Below the pieces are notes generated by a model. The model searched no databases. It was not told the DNA's origin and saw only the letters and a program-made list of their open reading frames with translations. Made by a program: the position numbers and the translations under genes. A stretch of DNA of 64,000 nt from positions 1,700,720 to 1,764,719 of the forward strand of contig NZ_JAJKFT010000010.1 in the NCBI RefSeq assembly GCF_020966755.1, in the 5' to 3' direction. Shown in pieces: positions 42,062 through 51,555 of the stretch; the stretch's first letter is position 1; each line of letters opens with the position of its first letter. This DNA comes from Blastopirellula sediminis (lineage in GTDB: Bacteria > Planctomycetota > Planctomycetia > Pirellulales > Pirellulaceae).

Positions 42062-44494
42062 CTACTGCTGCATCGCAAACAGCAAGATGTTCGCTGCGAT
42101 CCGGGCGGCGTCTTCGCGGACGTATCCTTTGCACTGTAGCGACGAACCGTTCTCCATCGCGCAGCTCAGGTCGAGCGGCGAGAAGACGACGACCAGGCGA
42201 TCTTCGAGCCAGAGTCCTTCCAGCTTCGGCACCTGACGTGATTGCGTCGCTTGCAGGCCTTCCCCTTCCTGACGCTCTTGCGGATCGTTGACCGTGACGG
42301 TGGTGATGTCGAAGCCGTTGTACGCATCGGAGTAGATCGGGTGATCGAGCGGAATCTCTTTCAGCTCGGCGTCGGGGAACATCATCTTCATCTCGCGACG
42401 AAACGCCGTTGTGAACGGCACGCTGGCGCAGATCGAATCGGCGAACAGGAATCCGCCGCGCGAAAGATGTTCGGCCAGCGCGGTTCGCTCTTTCGCCGAG
42501 AACTTGAAGTCGCGGCGACCATGCATGAAGAGGATCGGGAACTCGTACAGCTTTTCGTAGCTCGGCGGAACCAGATGAGGCGATGCGTCGAAGCGGAAGT
42601 CGAGCTGACGCCCCGCCACTTTCACCATGTTGCCCAGCGCCGCCGGGGCGTCGTCGGCGCCGCCGGTATGTTGCACCTTGGCGACGATCAACGTGTTACG
42701 CGACTGGCCATCTTCGACGCCAAGCGAGTCGTCGATTTCGACTTCCTGCAGCTTATCTTTCAGCTTGCGACCGGTCGCGTAGGCCAACACATTGGCGCCG
42801 ATCAGGCTGCCGGCTTCAATCTTCGCCCGGACCTTCGCTGGATATTTCGTGACCGCTTCGCTCCGGTTCAATTCCCAAAAGCAGCCGAGATCTTCGGGGC
42901 AGTAGACGACGCTGGTGCGGCAGCAAGCGTCGATCCCCAGCAGCGGCTTGGCGTACTGCGCTTCGATCGGCGCTTCGGCGAACCAGATTGGATGATCCGG
43001 CGGAAGAAGTCGGAGCGGCGCTTCGGGAAAGAGGCGTTTCATCAGGGCGCGGAAGTCGGCGTCAAACTTGGCGCCGCCGCAAGCCGCTTCGGCGAAGACG
43101 AAACCTCCTTGCTCGATATACAACTTCAAGCTCTTTTCCTGTTCCGGCGTCAGCTTCAAACCGTCGCTGCCGCTGATCCACAAGACGGGCGTTTGCAACA
43201 GGTCTTCGGTCGTCGCATGGGCGGCATCGACCACTTGCCAGGTCATCCGCTTGTTCCCCCACCGCGGCTCGACGAAGTGGGTCAGGTTGGCGATGTCGCT
43301 GCGATGACGATTCCAGTCATGGCTGATCACGTTACGCGGGCCGCTGGCGCCGTGCTTGTATTTGGCGATCAGCACTGGTCGGCGACCCTTCGCCAAAAAG
43401 AGGAGGGCCAGCGAAGTGGCGACCGCCGGGTGCGAGACTTCGGCCTGACCGGTGCCGCGCCACGAACCGCTGAGCGAGTCCTGGTTGTTGACCAGCATTT
43501 CGGCGCCTTCGCGATACCAATCGTGATCGCCGATAAAGCGGCGACCGCCCAAGCGTCCCACGCGTTCGACCGCGTAGAGATAGTACAGCAGGTTGAGCGA
43601 ATCGCCCCCGTCGGCTGGGTTCGTGTAGACGGTGAAGTTGCGGCCGAGCCACGAGTAGCCATCTTCGATCGCTTCATTCGGCGTTTGCTGCCCGCAGCAG
43701 GCGATCGACTCGCCGTTGACCTCGGCGTCCCCTTCGGCCAGTCGCTTGGTGGTGATGATCAATGACGAGATCCCGGCGGCCGTCATGCTGCCGCGTCCCG
43801 GCGAATTGGGGAGATAGCCCCAAGAGCCGTTGGGATTCTGCGCTTTTTCCCAGTAGTCGTGCGACACGCGCCACGTCGGATCGTCGACTTTCGCCCCCAC
43901 GTGGGCCGCTTCGTCGAGGGCCAAAATGGCGAACTGCGTGTTCGAGTTATCGCCGCCCCCCATGCCGCGCGGATCGCCATAGGTCCACATGCCGCTCCGT
44001 TCCCCCCCGCGAATTTGAATTCCGGCGAGCTTTTGGGCGTTCGCGACGATACTCGCTTTACGGCCGATCGGATCGGCCAGGCCATAGGCCATGATCTGCA
44101 GGCTGAGGGCGTAAGTGTTTTCCGGCTGGCCGATTTTCGTTTCGAGGTATTGCAGCGCTTTGGCGATCGCGGGATCGTCCGGATCGACGCCGCTTTCGAT
44201 CATCGCCAACATCACCAAACTGGTGACGCCGCCCGGTTGGCCGGGGTATTCGGCCCAGCCGCCATCCGGTTGTTGCTGCTTGCGGAGGAAGTTGATGCCG
44301 CGGGTGATCGACTCGTTGACCAGCTGCGGAGTGACCGGCTGTCCGCCGCGGCGTGGGTTTTGTGCGGCGGCCGATGGCAAGCCGATCGATAAAGTCGCCG
44401 CAATCGTCACAATCGCCAAGGGTGCATAGGCAAGCTGCGTAAGCTTTCCAGAGATCGAAAACAGGCTAGCTGCGTCGCGATTGTTGGTCGACAT
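42062..44494 (-). CDS. Secreted alpha/alpha-toroid (squalene-cyclase-like) plus DUF4159 protein
   Basis: 810 residues with a signal-like segment (LAIVTIAATLSIGLPSAAA). The N-terminal half has toroid repeats (RGINFLRKQQQPDGGWAEYP; GGVTSLVMLAMIESGVD; AKALQYLETKI; YWEKAQNPNGSWGYLP), related to terpene cyclases and prenyltransferase beta-subunits. The C-terminal half reads as two DUF4159 units: TPEQEKSLKLYIEQGGFVFA around residue 470 and FSAKERTALAEHLSRGGFLF around 670. It is divergent from moxR across 230 nt, and this cluster is a common planctomycete arrangement. Role unknown, probably envelope-related. Confidence 0.85.
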   Translation of the reverse strand: MSTNNRDAASLFSISGKLTQLAYAPLAIVTIAATLSIGLPSAAAQNPRRGGQPVTPQLVNESITRGINFLRKQQQPDGGWAEYPGQPGGVTSLVMLAMIESGVDPDDPAIAKALQYLETKIGQPENTYALSLQIMAYGLADPIGRKASIVANAQKLAGIQIRGGERSGMWTYGDPRGMGGGDNSNTQFAILALDEAAHVGAKVDDPTWRVSHDYWEKAQNPNGSWGYLPNSPGRGSMTAAGISSLIITTKRLAEGDAEVNGESIACCGQQTPNEAIEDGYSWLGRNFTVYTNPADGGDSLNLLYYLYAVERVGRLGGRRFIGDHDWYREGAEMLVNNQDSLSGSWRGTGQAEVSHPAVATSLALLFLAKGRRPVLIAKYKHGASGPRNVISHDWNRHRSDIANLTHFVEPRWGNKRMTWQVVDAAHATTEDLLQTPVLWISGSDGLKLTPEQEKSLKLYIEQGGFVFAEAACGGAKFDADFRALMKRLFPEAPLRLLPPDHPIWFAEAPIEAQYAKPLLGIDACCRTSVVYCPEDLGCFWELNRSEAVTKYPAKVRAKIEAGSLIGANVLAYATGRKLKDKLQEVEIDDSLGVEDGQSRNTLIVAKVQHTGGADDAPAALGNMVKVAGRQLDFRFDASPHLVPPSYEKLYEFPILFMHGRRDFKFSAKERTALAEHLSRGGFLFADSICASVPFTTAFRREMKMMFPDAELKEIPLDHPIYSDAYNGFDITTVTVNDPQERQEGEGLQATQSRQVPKLEGLWLEDRLVVVFSPLDLSCAMENGSSLQCKGYVREDAARIAANILLFAMQQ

Positions 44495-44724
44495 AAATAT
44501 CTAACTTTTCAATAGTTAACGCAGATATTGAAGCGCCCGTACACGTTGCCGCCGGCGGCTTGGATTCCTAAAATCACGCTGTCTGGACGCTTCCCCATAT
44601 TTTAGAGCCATTCGGCGCTTGGGGGCGACAAAATTGCAATTTCCATTCGCTCTCCGCCAAATCGGCATCGTCTCGACAACCAACCAAGCCGGCCAGTGAT
44701 TTCAGCCCAGTAGAGGATCGCTTC

Positions 44725-45741
44725 GTGGCAAAAACCCGCAACCTTGGCGAAGTACTACAAGAGTTTAAGCAACAACGGCTCGTGATGCAGCAAGAGTTGC
44801 AGAAGGTCATCGTCGGTCAGGAAGAAGTCATTGAGCAGTTGTTCGCCGCCATCTTTACTCGCGGACATTGCTTGTTGGAAGGGGTGCCGGGGCTGGCCAA
44901 GACCTTGATGGTCAGCACCTTGGCCCGCGTGCTCGACATGCAGTTCAAACGCGTGCAGTTCACGCCGGACTTGATGCCGTCCGACATCACCGGCACCAAC
45001 GTGCTGGAAGAAGACGAGAACGGTCGCCGCAACTTTCGCTTTGTCGAAGGGCCGGTCTTCACCAACATTCTGTTGGCGGACGAAATCAACCGTACGCCTC
45101 CCAAGACGCAAGCCTCGTTGTTGCAGGCGATGCAGGAACGGGAAGTGACCGTCGGCCGAGAAACGTACGACCTGCCGGATCCCTTCTTTACGATCGCCAC
45201 GCAAAACCCGATCGAACAGGAAGGGACCTATCCGCTGCCGGAAGCGCAGCTCGACCGGTTCATGTTCAACATCATCATCGGCTATCCGACTCTCAACGAA
45301 GAAGAGCGGATCTTGTCGACCACCACGCGGCAAGAGAAGGTCGAAGTTCGCAAGATCTTCTCGGCCCGTGCGATTCTCAATATTCAAAAGCTGGTCCAGT
45401 CAGTCGCCGTGAGCGAATACGTGGTGAAGTACGTGGCGCGCCTGGTCCGCGCGACGCGGCCGAAAGATCCCGACACGCCGAAGTTCGTCAAAGAGCTGGT
45501 CGACTGGGGAGCTGGTCCCCGTGCCGGTCAAAACCTGATCAACGGCGGCAAGGCGATCGCGGCGATGGAAGGACGTTTTTCGGTCGCAATTGAAGACGTC
45601 AAGAAGATCGCGATCCCGGTGTTGCGTCACCGCATCAGCACCAACTTCCAAGCCCAAGCCGAAGGGATGACCAACGAAGACGTCATCCGCAAACTGCTGA
45701 AAGAAATCCCCGAGCCGGAAGTGGAGAAGTTTGAGAAGTAG
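44725..45741 (+). CDS. MoxR-family AAA+ ATPase
   Basis: 338 residues from the GTG at 44725 (ribosome site TAGAGGATCGCTTC). Walker A is EGVPGLAKT (about residue 55), Walker B LLADEINRTPPKTQASLLQA, sensor 1 FTIATQNPIEQEGTYPLPEA and the arginine finger region EAQLDRFMF. MoxR proteins are chaperone-like ATPases acting with the VWA-domain proteins encoded next to them. It is the first gene of the moxR-DUF58-batA-VWA run; a family-A repeat separates it from the DUF58 gene. Confidence 0.95.
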   Translation: MAKTRNLGEVLQEFKQQRLVMQQELQKVIVGQEEVIEQLFAAIFTRGHCLLEGVPGLAKTLMVSTLARVLDMQFKRVQFTPDLMPSDITGTNVLEEDENGRRNFRFVEGPVFTNILLADEINRTPPKTQASLLQAMQEREVTVGRETYDLPDPFFTIATQNPIEQEGTYPLPEAQLDRFMFNIIIGYPTLNEEERILSTTTRQEKVEVRKIFSARAILNIQKLVQSVAVSEYVVKYVARLVRATRPKDPDTPKFVKELVDWGAGPRAGQNLINGGKAIAAMEGRFSVAIEDVKKIAIPVLRHRISTNFQAQAEGMTNEDVIRKLLKEIPEPEVEKFEK

Positions 45742-45763
45742 GTAGGTCAGGCCTCGGCCTGAC
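45742..45763 (+). other. Small hairpin after moxR
   Basis: GTCAGGC-CTCG-GCCTGAC, a perfect 7-bp stem four nt after the moxR stop codon, with no T-run. It may protect the transcript end or be part of a dispersed repeat. Confidence 0.5.
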
Positions 45764-45775
45764 GATCCAACATTA

Positions 45776-45926
45776 CACTAGCCCGCAGCGCAAGCGAGGG
45801 AATGGGGGTGCAAGCAAAATGACGAATGTCGAAGCTCGAATGACGAAACCTCCTTCATTCGACATTCTGGTTTCGACATTCGTCATTTCGCCTGACGCAT
45901 TCCCTCGCTTGCGCTGCGGGCTAGTG
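45776..45926. repeat. Complete family-A inverted-repeat element inside the moxR operon
   Basis: Outer arms CACTAGCCCGCAGCGCAAGC then GAGGGAATG against CATTCCCTCGCTTGCGCTGC then GGGCTAGTG, essentially perfect. The core is nearly identical to 41895-42043 (GACGAATGTCGAAGCTCGAA and its inverse). It lies in the 220-nt gap between moxR and DUF58. Confidence 0.88.
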
Positions 45927-45961
45927 TGAAGCCCATCCTTCATCGTTCCCCTTAGAATCCC

Positions 45962-46858
45962 ATGTCGACCGTCGAGAGCTACTTAAAGCCGGAAGTCATC
46001 CGCCAGATTGCGCGGCTCGACTTGCGCGCTCAGTTCGTCGTGCGGGGATTCTTTCAAGGGTTGCACGCGAGTCCCTATCACGGTTTCTCGGTCGAGTTCA
46101 GCGAGCATCGTCGCTACGAACAAGGGGACGACCCGAAAGACATCGATTGGCTCGTCTACGCCAAGACCGATCGCTACTACATCAAGAAGTTTGAAGCCGA
46201 AACGAACATCACCGGCTACCTGGCGATGGATCTCTCGAAGTCGATGGGCTACACCTATCGCCAGGAGATGACCAAGTTCGACTACTCGATCTCGCTGGCC
46301 GCGGCCCTTTGCTATTTGATGATTCATCAGCAAGACCCGGTCGGCCTGGTCACCTTCGATACGAAGATCCGCCAAAGTCTCCCCCCGAAGTCAAAGCGGA
46401 AACATCTGGGAGACGTGTTGTCGCTGCTCGCCAACTTGCAGCCGACCGGCGAAACCGACATCGCCCACAGCTTGTCGCAACTCGCCGCGATGCTCAAGCA
46501 CCGCAGCGTGGTGATGATCTTCAGCGATTTGCTCTCCGATCCGGATGAGGTTTTCAAGGCGCTCTACCAACTGCGGCATCGGCAGCATGACGTCATTCTG
46601 TTTCACGTTCTGGACGAAGCGGAAGTGACGTTTCCGTTTGACGGGATGGTCGAATTGGAAGATCCGGAGTCGAAAGAGACGCTCAAGCTCGACGCCGGCA
46701 GCTATCGGGCCGACTATCGCAAAGAGGTCGAAGCGTTTCGCGAGCGATATCGCCGCGACGCCTCAAAGGCCGGGGTCGACTACGTCGAGCTCGATACCAG
46801 CATGCCGTTTGATAAGGCGCTGACCGAATACCTGATCAACCGCCGAACGAGGTTCTAA
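45962..46858 (+). CDS. DUF58 protein (VWA-like)
   Basis: 298 residues. It carries the typical DUF58 motifs GRRYEQGDDPKDIDW-like text (RRYEQGDDPKDIDWLVYAKT), YIKKFEAETNITGYLAMDLS, and a degraded VWA fold in the C-terminal half (DLLSDPDEVFKALYQLRHRQ; VILFHVLDEAEVTFPFDG). DUF58 proteins accompany MoxR and VWA proteins and probably act with them in the cytosol. It ends 3 nt before the BatA-like gene. Confidence 0.94.
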   Translation: MSTVESYLKPEVIRQIARLDLRAQFVVRGFFQGLHASPYHGFSVEFSEHRRYEQGDDPKDIDWLVYAKTDRYYIKKFEAETNITGYLAMDLSKSMGYTYRQEMTKFDYSISLAAALCYLMIHQQDPVGLVTFDTKIRQSLPPKSKRKHLGDVLSLLANLQPTGETDIAHSLSQLAAMLKHRSVVMIFSDLLSDPDEVFKALYQLRHRQHDVILFHVLDEAEVTFPFDGMVELEDPESKETLKLDAGSYRADYRKEVEAFRERYRRDASKAGVDYVELDTSMPFDKALTEYLINRRTRF

Positions 46859-46861
46859 GCC

Positions 46862-49207
46862 ATGCAGTTGGCCAACCTCAGTTTGCTCGCCGGCGGACTG
46901 CTGATCGCGGTGCCGATTCTGTTGCATCTGGTGATGCGGCAGCAGCCGAAGAAGATCGAGTTTCCCGCTTTGCGGTTCGTCCGTGCGCGTCAGGTGCAAA
47001 ACCAACGCCGGCTTGAACTGAAGCATTGGATTCTGCTTTTCCTTCGCTGCGTGGCGATTTTACTGTTGGTGCTGGCCCTTGCTCGGCCGAGCGTCAGTTC
47101 CGCTTCGGTCAGCAGTTGGGTCTTGGTTGGTCTCTTGGCGTTTGGCGCGGCGATCGCCGGGATCATTGCGTTGGCGACCTGGACGGTCGGCGCCAGTCGC
47201 GGTCTGGCGATGGGGATGACCGGATTGGCGATTGCGCTGCTGATTGGTCTGGGGATCGTCACGCCGATGGCATTATCGGCCGGCGGGGGCGGTTCGCTGG
47301 GAGATCAAGAGGCGCCGGTCTCGGCGGTCTTCGTCTTCGACACAGCGCCCCGACTGCTCTATCAACATGAGAACCAGACGCGGCTCGAGAAAGCGCAAGA
47401 GATTGCGATCTGGCTGACGGGGCAATTGCCGCCGGAGAGCGAAGTGGCAGTCGCCGATCGTCGCAGCGGAGCTTCGATCTTTGCCGCCGATATCGGCGCC
47501 GCGCGGCAAGCGATTCAGCGGCTGGAAGTTTCCGCCGGCGGCGAAAGCATGGACCGCATCGTCTCCCAGGCGATTGATCTGGCCGACTCAAGCGAGAAGA
47601 AGCGGAAAGAGATTTACGTCTTTACCGATTTGAGTGAGCCTGCCTGGAAAGACGCGACGCTGAGCGACTTGAAAAAGAAGCTGGCCGAGCATCCTGACTA
47701 TCCGCTTTACTTGATCGACGTTAGTGCGGCGGAGGTTCGCAACACGGCCGTCGCCGATTTGCAACTGTCGGCCGATAGCGTTTCGAAAAATAGCGACGTG
47801 CTGCTGCAAGTGGAAGTGGCGCATGACGGGCCGGAAACATCGCAGACGCTGGAGCTGTATCTGGAGCAACTCGATAACGCGTTGCCGATTGTCGAAGATG
47901 GCAAGCTGATTCTGCCAAAGGCGGACCGCCGTGATCGTCGTAATCTGCAACTCTCCGACGGCCAAACGATGTCGGTGCAGTTTCGCCTGGCCGACTTGCC
48001 GGTCGGGGTGCATCATGGCTGGGTCAGTCTGGCGGCGGCCGATGGTCTCGACGCCGACGACAAACGTTGGTTTACGCTGGAAGTCCGCGAGCCGTGGCCG
48101 CTGCTCATCGTGGAGCCGAAGCCGGGCGCGTCGCGCGATCTGATCAACGCGATCGCTCCGCCGGCGTTTCAGGAGTCGGGTCGCGCTCCGTTCGCCGTCG
48201 ATGTGGTGACGCCCGACATGCTGGAGCGGCAAGAGCTGGACGCTTACCGTGGCGTGGTGCTGATCGATCCAGGCTCCTATTCAACCAACTCCTGGCGAAA
48301 CCTTGATCACTACGTCGAGCGGGGCGGGGGACTCGCGATCTTCCTGGGGCCGAATGCGTCGCTCGACAAGATGAACGCCGAAGAGCCGCAGAAGTTGTTG
48401 CCAGGGAAACTGGCCCGGCAGTGGCGTGCCGGCGAACGGCTCTGGTATCTGGAGCCGAAAGACTATCAGCACAGCTTGCTCGCGCCGTTCCGTGAGATCG
48501 GCGATAGCGTGCCGTGGCGCAACTTCCCGATTGATCGCCATTGGTCGCTGTCGGAACTGGAGCCGGACGCCAACGTCGTCATTCCGTACAGCAACGGGAT
48601 GCCGACCTTGATCGAACAGCGGGTCGGGGAAGGGCTGGTGCTGACCTTCACCACGTCGATCGCATCGGATGAAGATCCGGCTTGGAACAACTTGTTCACC
48701 GGCTTCGACTCGTGGCCCTTCTTCGTGCTGTCGAATCAGATGGCGCGGTACCTGGTCCGGAGCGGCGAAGAGCGACTCAACTATTTTGTCGGCGAACGAG
48801 CTTCGCTGCTGACCGGTCCGCAGCAAGCGGAAGAAACCCACTTGCTGTTCACGCCGCGCGGTGGCGATCCGCAAGAGGTGATTCCTGATCGCGGCTTGAT
48901 CTTGATTCCGTTCACCGATCAGATCGGCACCTATCGACTTCGCCCGCTTGGCGGCGGACCGGCGCTGGGGTTCAGCGTCAACTTGCCGCCGTATGCGACG
49001 CAGCTTTCTCCCTTGCCGCCGGAGCAGTTGAACGAGATCTTCGGCGCCGATCGCTATCAGCTCGCCAAAGAGCAGAGCGAGATCGAACGCGAACAGGGCA
49101 AGGCTCGCGTCGGGCGTGAGTTCTTCTCGCCGCTGATCTTGCTGGTCGCGCTGATCTTGGCGATGGAGTTCGCCTTGTCGCAACGCTTCTATCGGCAGGA
49201 GGCGTAG
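46862..49207 (+). CDS. BatA-domain membrane protein
   Basis: 781 residues. The N-terminal BatA/aerotolerance module is clear (MQLANLSLLAGGLLIAVPIL; LHLVMRQQPKKIEFPALRFV; LKHWILLFLRCVAILLLVLA). Two further membrane segments follow (VLVGLLAFGAAIAGIIALAT; MGMTGLAIALLIGLGIVT), then a large periplasmic region with degenerate VWA-like text and a glutamine-amidotransferase-like stretch (LDAYRGVVLIDPGSYSTNSW). A C-terminal membrane helix precedes the stop. Spacing to neighbours is 3 and 2 nt, a tight operon. Confidence 0.88.
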   Translation: MQLANLSLLAGGLLIAVPILLHLVMRQQPKKIEFPALRFVRARQVQNQRRLELKHWILLFLRCVAILLLVLALARPSVSSASVSSWVLVGLLAFGAAIAGIIALATWTVGASRGLAMGMTGLAIALLIGLGIVTPMALSAGGGGSLGDQEAPVSAVFVFDTAPRLLYQHENQTRLEKAQEIAIWLTGQLPPESEVAVADRRSGASIFAADIGAARQAIQRLEVSAGGESMDRIVSQAIDLADSSEKKRKEIYVFTDLSEPAWKDATLSDLKKKLAEHPDYPLYLIDVSAAEVRNTAVADLQLSADSVSKNSDVLLQVEVAHDGPETSQTLELYLEQLDNALPIVEDGKLILPKADRRDRRNLQLSDGQTMSVQFRLADLPVGVHHGWVSLAAADGLDADDKRWFTLEVREPWPLLIVEPKPGASRDLINAIAPPAFQESGRAPFAVDVVTPDMLERQELDAYRGVVLIDPGSYSTNSWRNLDHYVERGGGLAIFLGPNASLDKMNAEEPQKLLPGKLARQWRAGERLWYLEPKDYQHSLLAPFREIGDSVPWRNFPIDRHWSLSELEPDANVVIPYSNGMPTLIEQRVGEGLVLTFTTSIASDEDPAWNNLFTGFDSWPFFVLSNQMARYLVRSGEERLNYFVGERASLLTGPQQAEETHLLFTPRGGDPQEVIPDRGLILIPFTDQIGTYRLRPLGGGPALGFSVNLPPYATQLSPLPPEQLNEIFGADRYQLAKEQSEIEREQGKARVGREFFSPLILLVALILAMEFALSQRFYRQEA

Positions 49208-49209
49208 CG

Positions 49210-51477
49210 ATGTCTGGCTGGTACCTGCAACCGACGTTCGACAGTTTGACGGTCGTGTTTATCACGGCGGTGGTGCTGGTCGCGCTGTTGGCGATTGCTC
49301 CGTCGTTTGCCGCAAGCACGGAACGTCGCCGCGGGCTGATCGCGCTGCTCCGCTTCGGCGCCATCCTGCTTCTCGTGCTGACGATGCTCCGTCCCACTTG
49401 GTTGACGACGACCACCCGTCCGCAAACGGCGACGCTGGTCGTGCTGTTCGACGTCAGTCAAAGCATGTCGATCCCCGATTCATCCGGCGGGGAGACGCGC
49501 TATGAAGCGGTGAAAGATGCGCTGAAGGGCGTGCAGTCCGATCTGGCTTCGCTCGGTCAGAACATCGAAGTCGCCGTCTACTCGTTTGACTCGCATGCGG
49601 AACGGGCCGCGTTTGAGCGTGGGAAGATCACCTTCCCGCCGAAAGCGGATGGGCGGTTTACCGATATCGGTTCGTCGCTGGATGACGTGCTGCGGCAGAT
49701 GGCCGGCAAGAAACTGGCCGGCGTCGTGCTGCTGTCCGACGGCGCCCAGCGTGTGTTTACCCCGCGGGTTGAACTGCAACGTGCGGCTCGCGACCTGGCT
49801 CGCTTGGATGTGCCGCTCCATACGCTTACCTTCGGTCAGGCGATCGATCCTTCGCAGGCCCGCGATGTGGCGGTCAAAACGCTGGCCGATCAGTTCACCG
49901 TCTTTGTGAAGAACGAACTGGTCGTTCAGGCAGCGGTTCATATTCAAGGGATGGCGAATCGCCCGGTTCCGGTTCAGTTGATTCTGGAAAACGAAAAGGG
50001 AGAAGCGACCGTCATCGACACGAAGCGGATCCAGACAAGCAAAGATCAAGAGACGGTCGACGTCGGTTTTCGCTACACGCCGCAAACGCCCGGACAGTAC
50101 AAGCTGACCGTGGCGGTCGAGCCGCAAGAGGGCGAATTAATCACGAAGAACAATCGGCTCGACGCTTACCTGAACGTACTCTCGGGCGGACTGAAGGTGT
50201 TGTACCTCGAAGGTCGCGTCCTTGATCGCTTTGAGCAAAAGTTCCTTCGCCGCGCAGTCGCCACGTCGGCCGACATGCAGATCGACTTCCAGTGGATCGA
50301 TCGTCGCCGCCGCAAGCAATGGCCGATCGACCTGACCAAGCAAATTGAAGAGGGGAAGTACGACGTCTTTCTGATCGGCGACCTTGATTCCTCGGCCCTC
50401 ACGGACGAAACCTGGACGCTATTGGCGAAGCAGGTCGAAGAGGGAAAAGGGTTGATGATGCAGGGGGGCTTTCATACGTTTGGCGCCGGGCGTTATCAGC
50501 GAACCCCGCTGGCTGACGTGCTGCCGATCACGATAAATCGGTTTGAAGGGCAGGACTTCGACGCGCCGATTCGAGAAGACTTGCACGTCAACGGGAAGCT
50601 CCCGCTGCGACCGACCAAGCCGCACTATCTGACGACGATCGCCGCCATCACCGACAATGACGAAGCGTGGCGATCGCTGCCGCCGATGCATGGCGCCAAT
50701 CACTTTGAAGGAGTGAAGCCGCGGGCCCAGGTTTTGCTCGAAAGCGACCGGAACGTGCCGATCCTGGTCGCCGGCGAATATGGACTTGGTCGCGTGTTGG
50801 CCTTCGGCGTTGATGGAACGTGGCAATGGGCGATGTTCGGTAAAGCTGATCTGCACAAGCGATTCTGGCGACAAGCGATTCTGTGGCTCGCGAAGAAGGA
50901 AGAACTGGAACGCCGCGACGTTTATGTCGAACTGCCGCAGCGCCGCTTTCCGCCGCAGTCGCAGTTTACGTTCAACGCCGGCGCGCGTGACGCGGCCGGC
51001 GACGTGATCGCCGACGCCACCTTTCAGGCGTCGCTGATCGCACCGGACGGCAGCAAAAGCAATCTTCGTCTCTCGCCGGGAGACGAAGGAGTGGTCGGGA
51101 CGGTCGAAACGGGAGACGCCGCCGGCGACTACTTGATCGAAGTGACGGCGCTGCGCGACGGCAAGACGCTTGGAACCGGAACTGGCCGATTCTTCGTCGC
51201 CGATCAAGATCTGGAACTGGCCGACCCCTCGGCCAAGCCGTCGCAAATGGCGAGTCTCGCCGCCATCACTTCCGCGGCCGGCGGTCGGGCTTGGGCGGCG
51301 GAGCAATTGCCGGAACTGATCGAAATGGTGAAGAAGTCGCCGCCGGAAACCGAAATCGAAGTCCAAACCAAATGGACCTGGCCCGAGTCGACCCGCGACG
51401 CATGGCTCAATCTGATCCTGGTCGTCGCATTGCTGGGGGGCGAATGGTACCTGCGGAAGAAGTGGGGCATGGTCTAA
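49210..51477 (+). CDS. VWA / glutamine-amidotransferase-like membrane protein
   Basis: 755 residues. Two N-terminal membrane helices (VVFITAVVLVALLAIAPSFA; LIALLRFGAILLLVLTML) precede a VWA domain with an intact MIDAS core (LVVLFDVSQSMSIPDSS, then TDIGSSLDDVL and LLSDGAQRV). A class I amidotransferase-like domain (LKVLYLEGRVLDRF... MMQGGFHTFGAGRY) and a C-terminal membrane helix (LNLILVVALLGGEWYLRKKW) follow. The family's role with MoxR is not fully established; envelope assembly or stress is usual. Last gene of the operon. Confidence 0.88.
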   Translation: MSGWYLQPTFDSLTVVFITAVVLVALLAIAPSFAASTERRRGLIALLRFGAILLLVLTMLRPTWLTTTTRPQTATLVVLFDVSQSMSIPDSSGGETRYEAVKDALKGVQSDLASLGQNIEVAVYSFDSHAERAAFERGKITFPPKADGRFTDIGSSLDDVLRQMAGKKLAGVVLLSDGAQRVFTPRVELQRAARDLARLDVPLHTLTFGQAIDPSQARDVAVKTLADQFTVFVKNELVVQAAVHIQGMANRPVPVQLILENEKGEATVIDTKRIQTSKDQETVDVGFRYTPQTPGQYKLTVAVEPQEGELITKNNRLDAYLNVLSGGLKVLYLEGRVLDRFEQKFLRRAVATSADMQIDFQWIDRRRRKQWPIDLTKQIEEGKYDVFLIGDLDSSALTDETWTLLAKQVEEGKGLMMQGGFHTFGAGRYQRTPLADVLPITINRFEGQDFDAPIREDLHVNGKLPLRPTKPHYLTTIAAITDNDEAWRSLPPMHGANHFEGVKPRAQVLLESDRNVPILVAGEYGLGRVLAFGVDGTWQWAMFGKADLHKRFWRQAILWLAKKEELERRDVYVELPQRRFPPQSQFTFNAGARDAAGDVIADATFQASLIAPDGSKSNLRLSPGDEGVVGTVETGDAAGDYLIEVTALRDGKTLGTGTGRFFVADQDLELADPSAKPSQMASLAAITSAAGGRAWAAEQLPELIEMVKKSPPETEIEVQTKWTWPESTRDAWLNLILVVALLGGEWYLRKKWGMV

Positions 51478-51502
51478 CGCCCCGCAGTCGCAAACGTTCA
51501 AA

Positions 51503-51532
51503 CACTAGCCCGCAGCGCAAGCAAGGGAATGC
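51503..51532 (+). repeat. Half copy of family-A repeat
   Basis: CACTAGCCCGCAGCGCAAGC then AAGGGAATGC, identical to the left end of the complete copy at 41895. No right arm is visible before the next gene. Confidence 0.75.
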
Positions 51533-51555
51533 GGCCGCAATTAGTTCAGAGTCCG

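Noticed and set aside
42242-43765. 507-codon open frame opposite the toroid/DUF4159 gene
   Set aside because: Low-complexity composition without motifs, and antisense to a clear protein.
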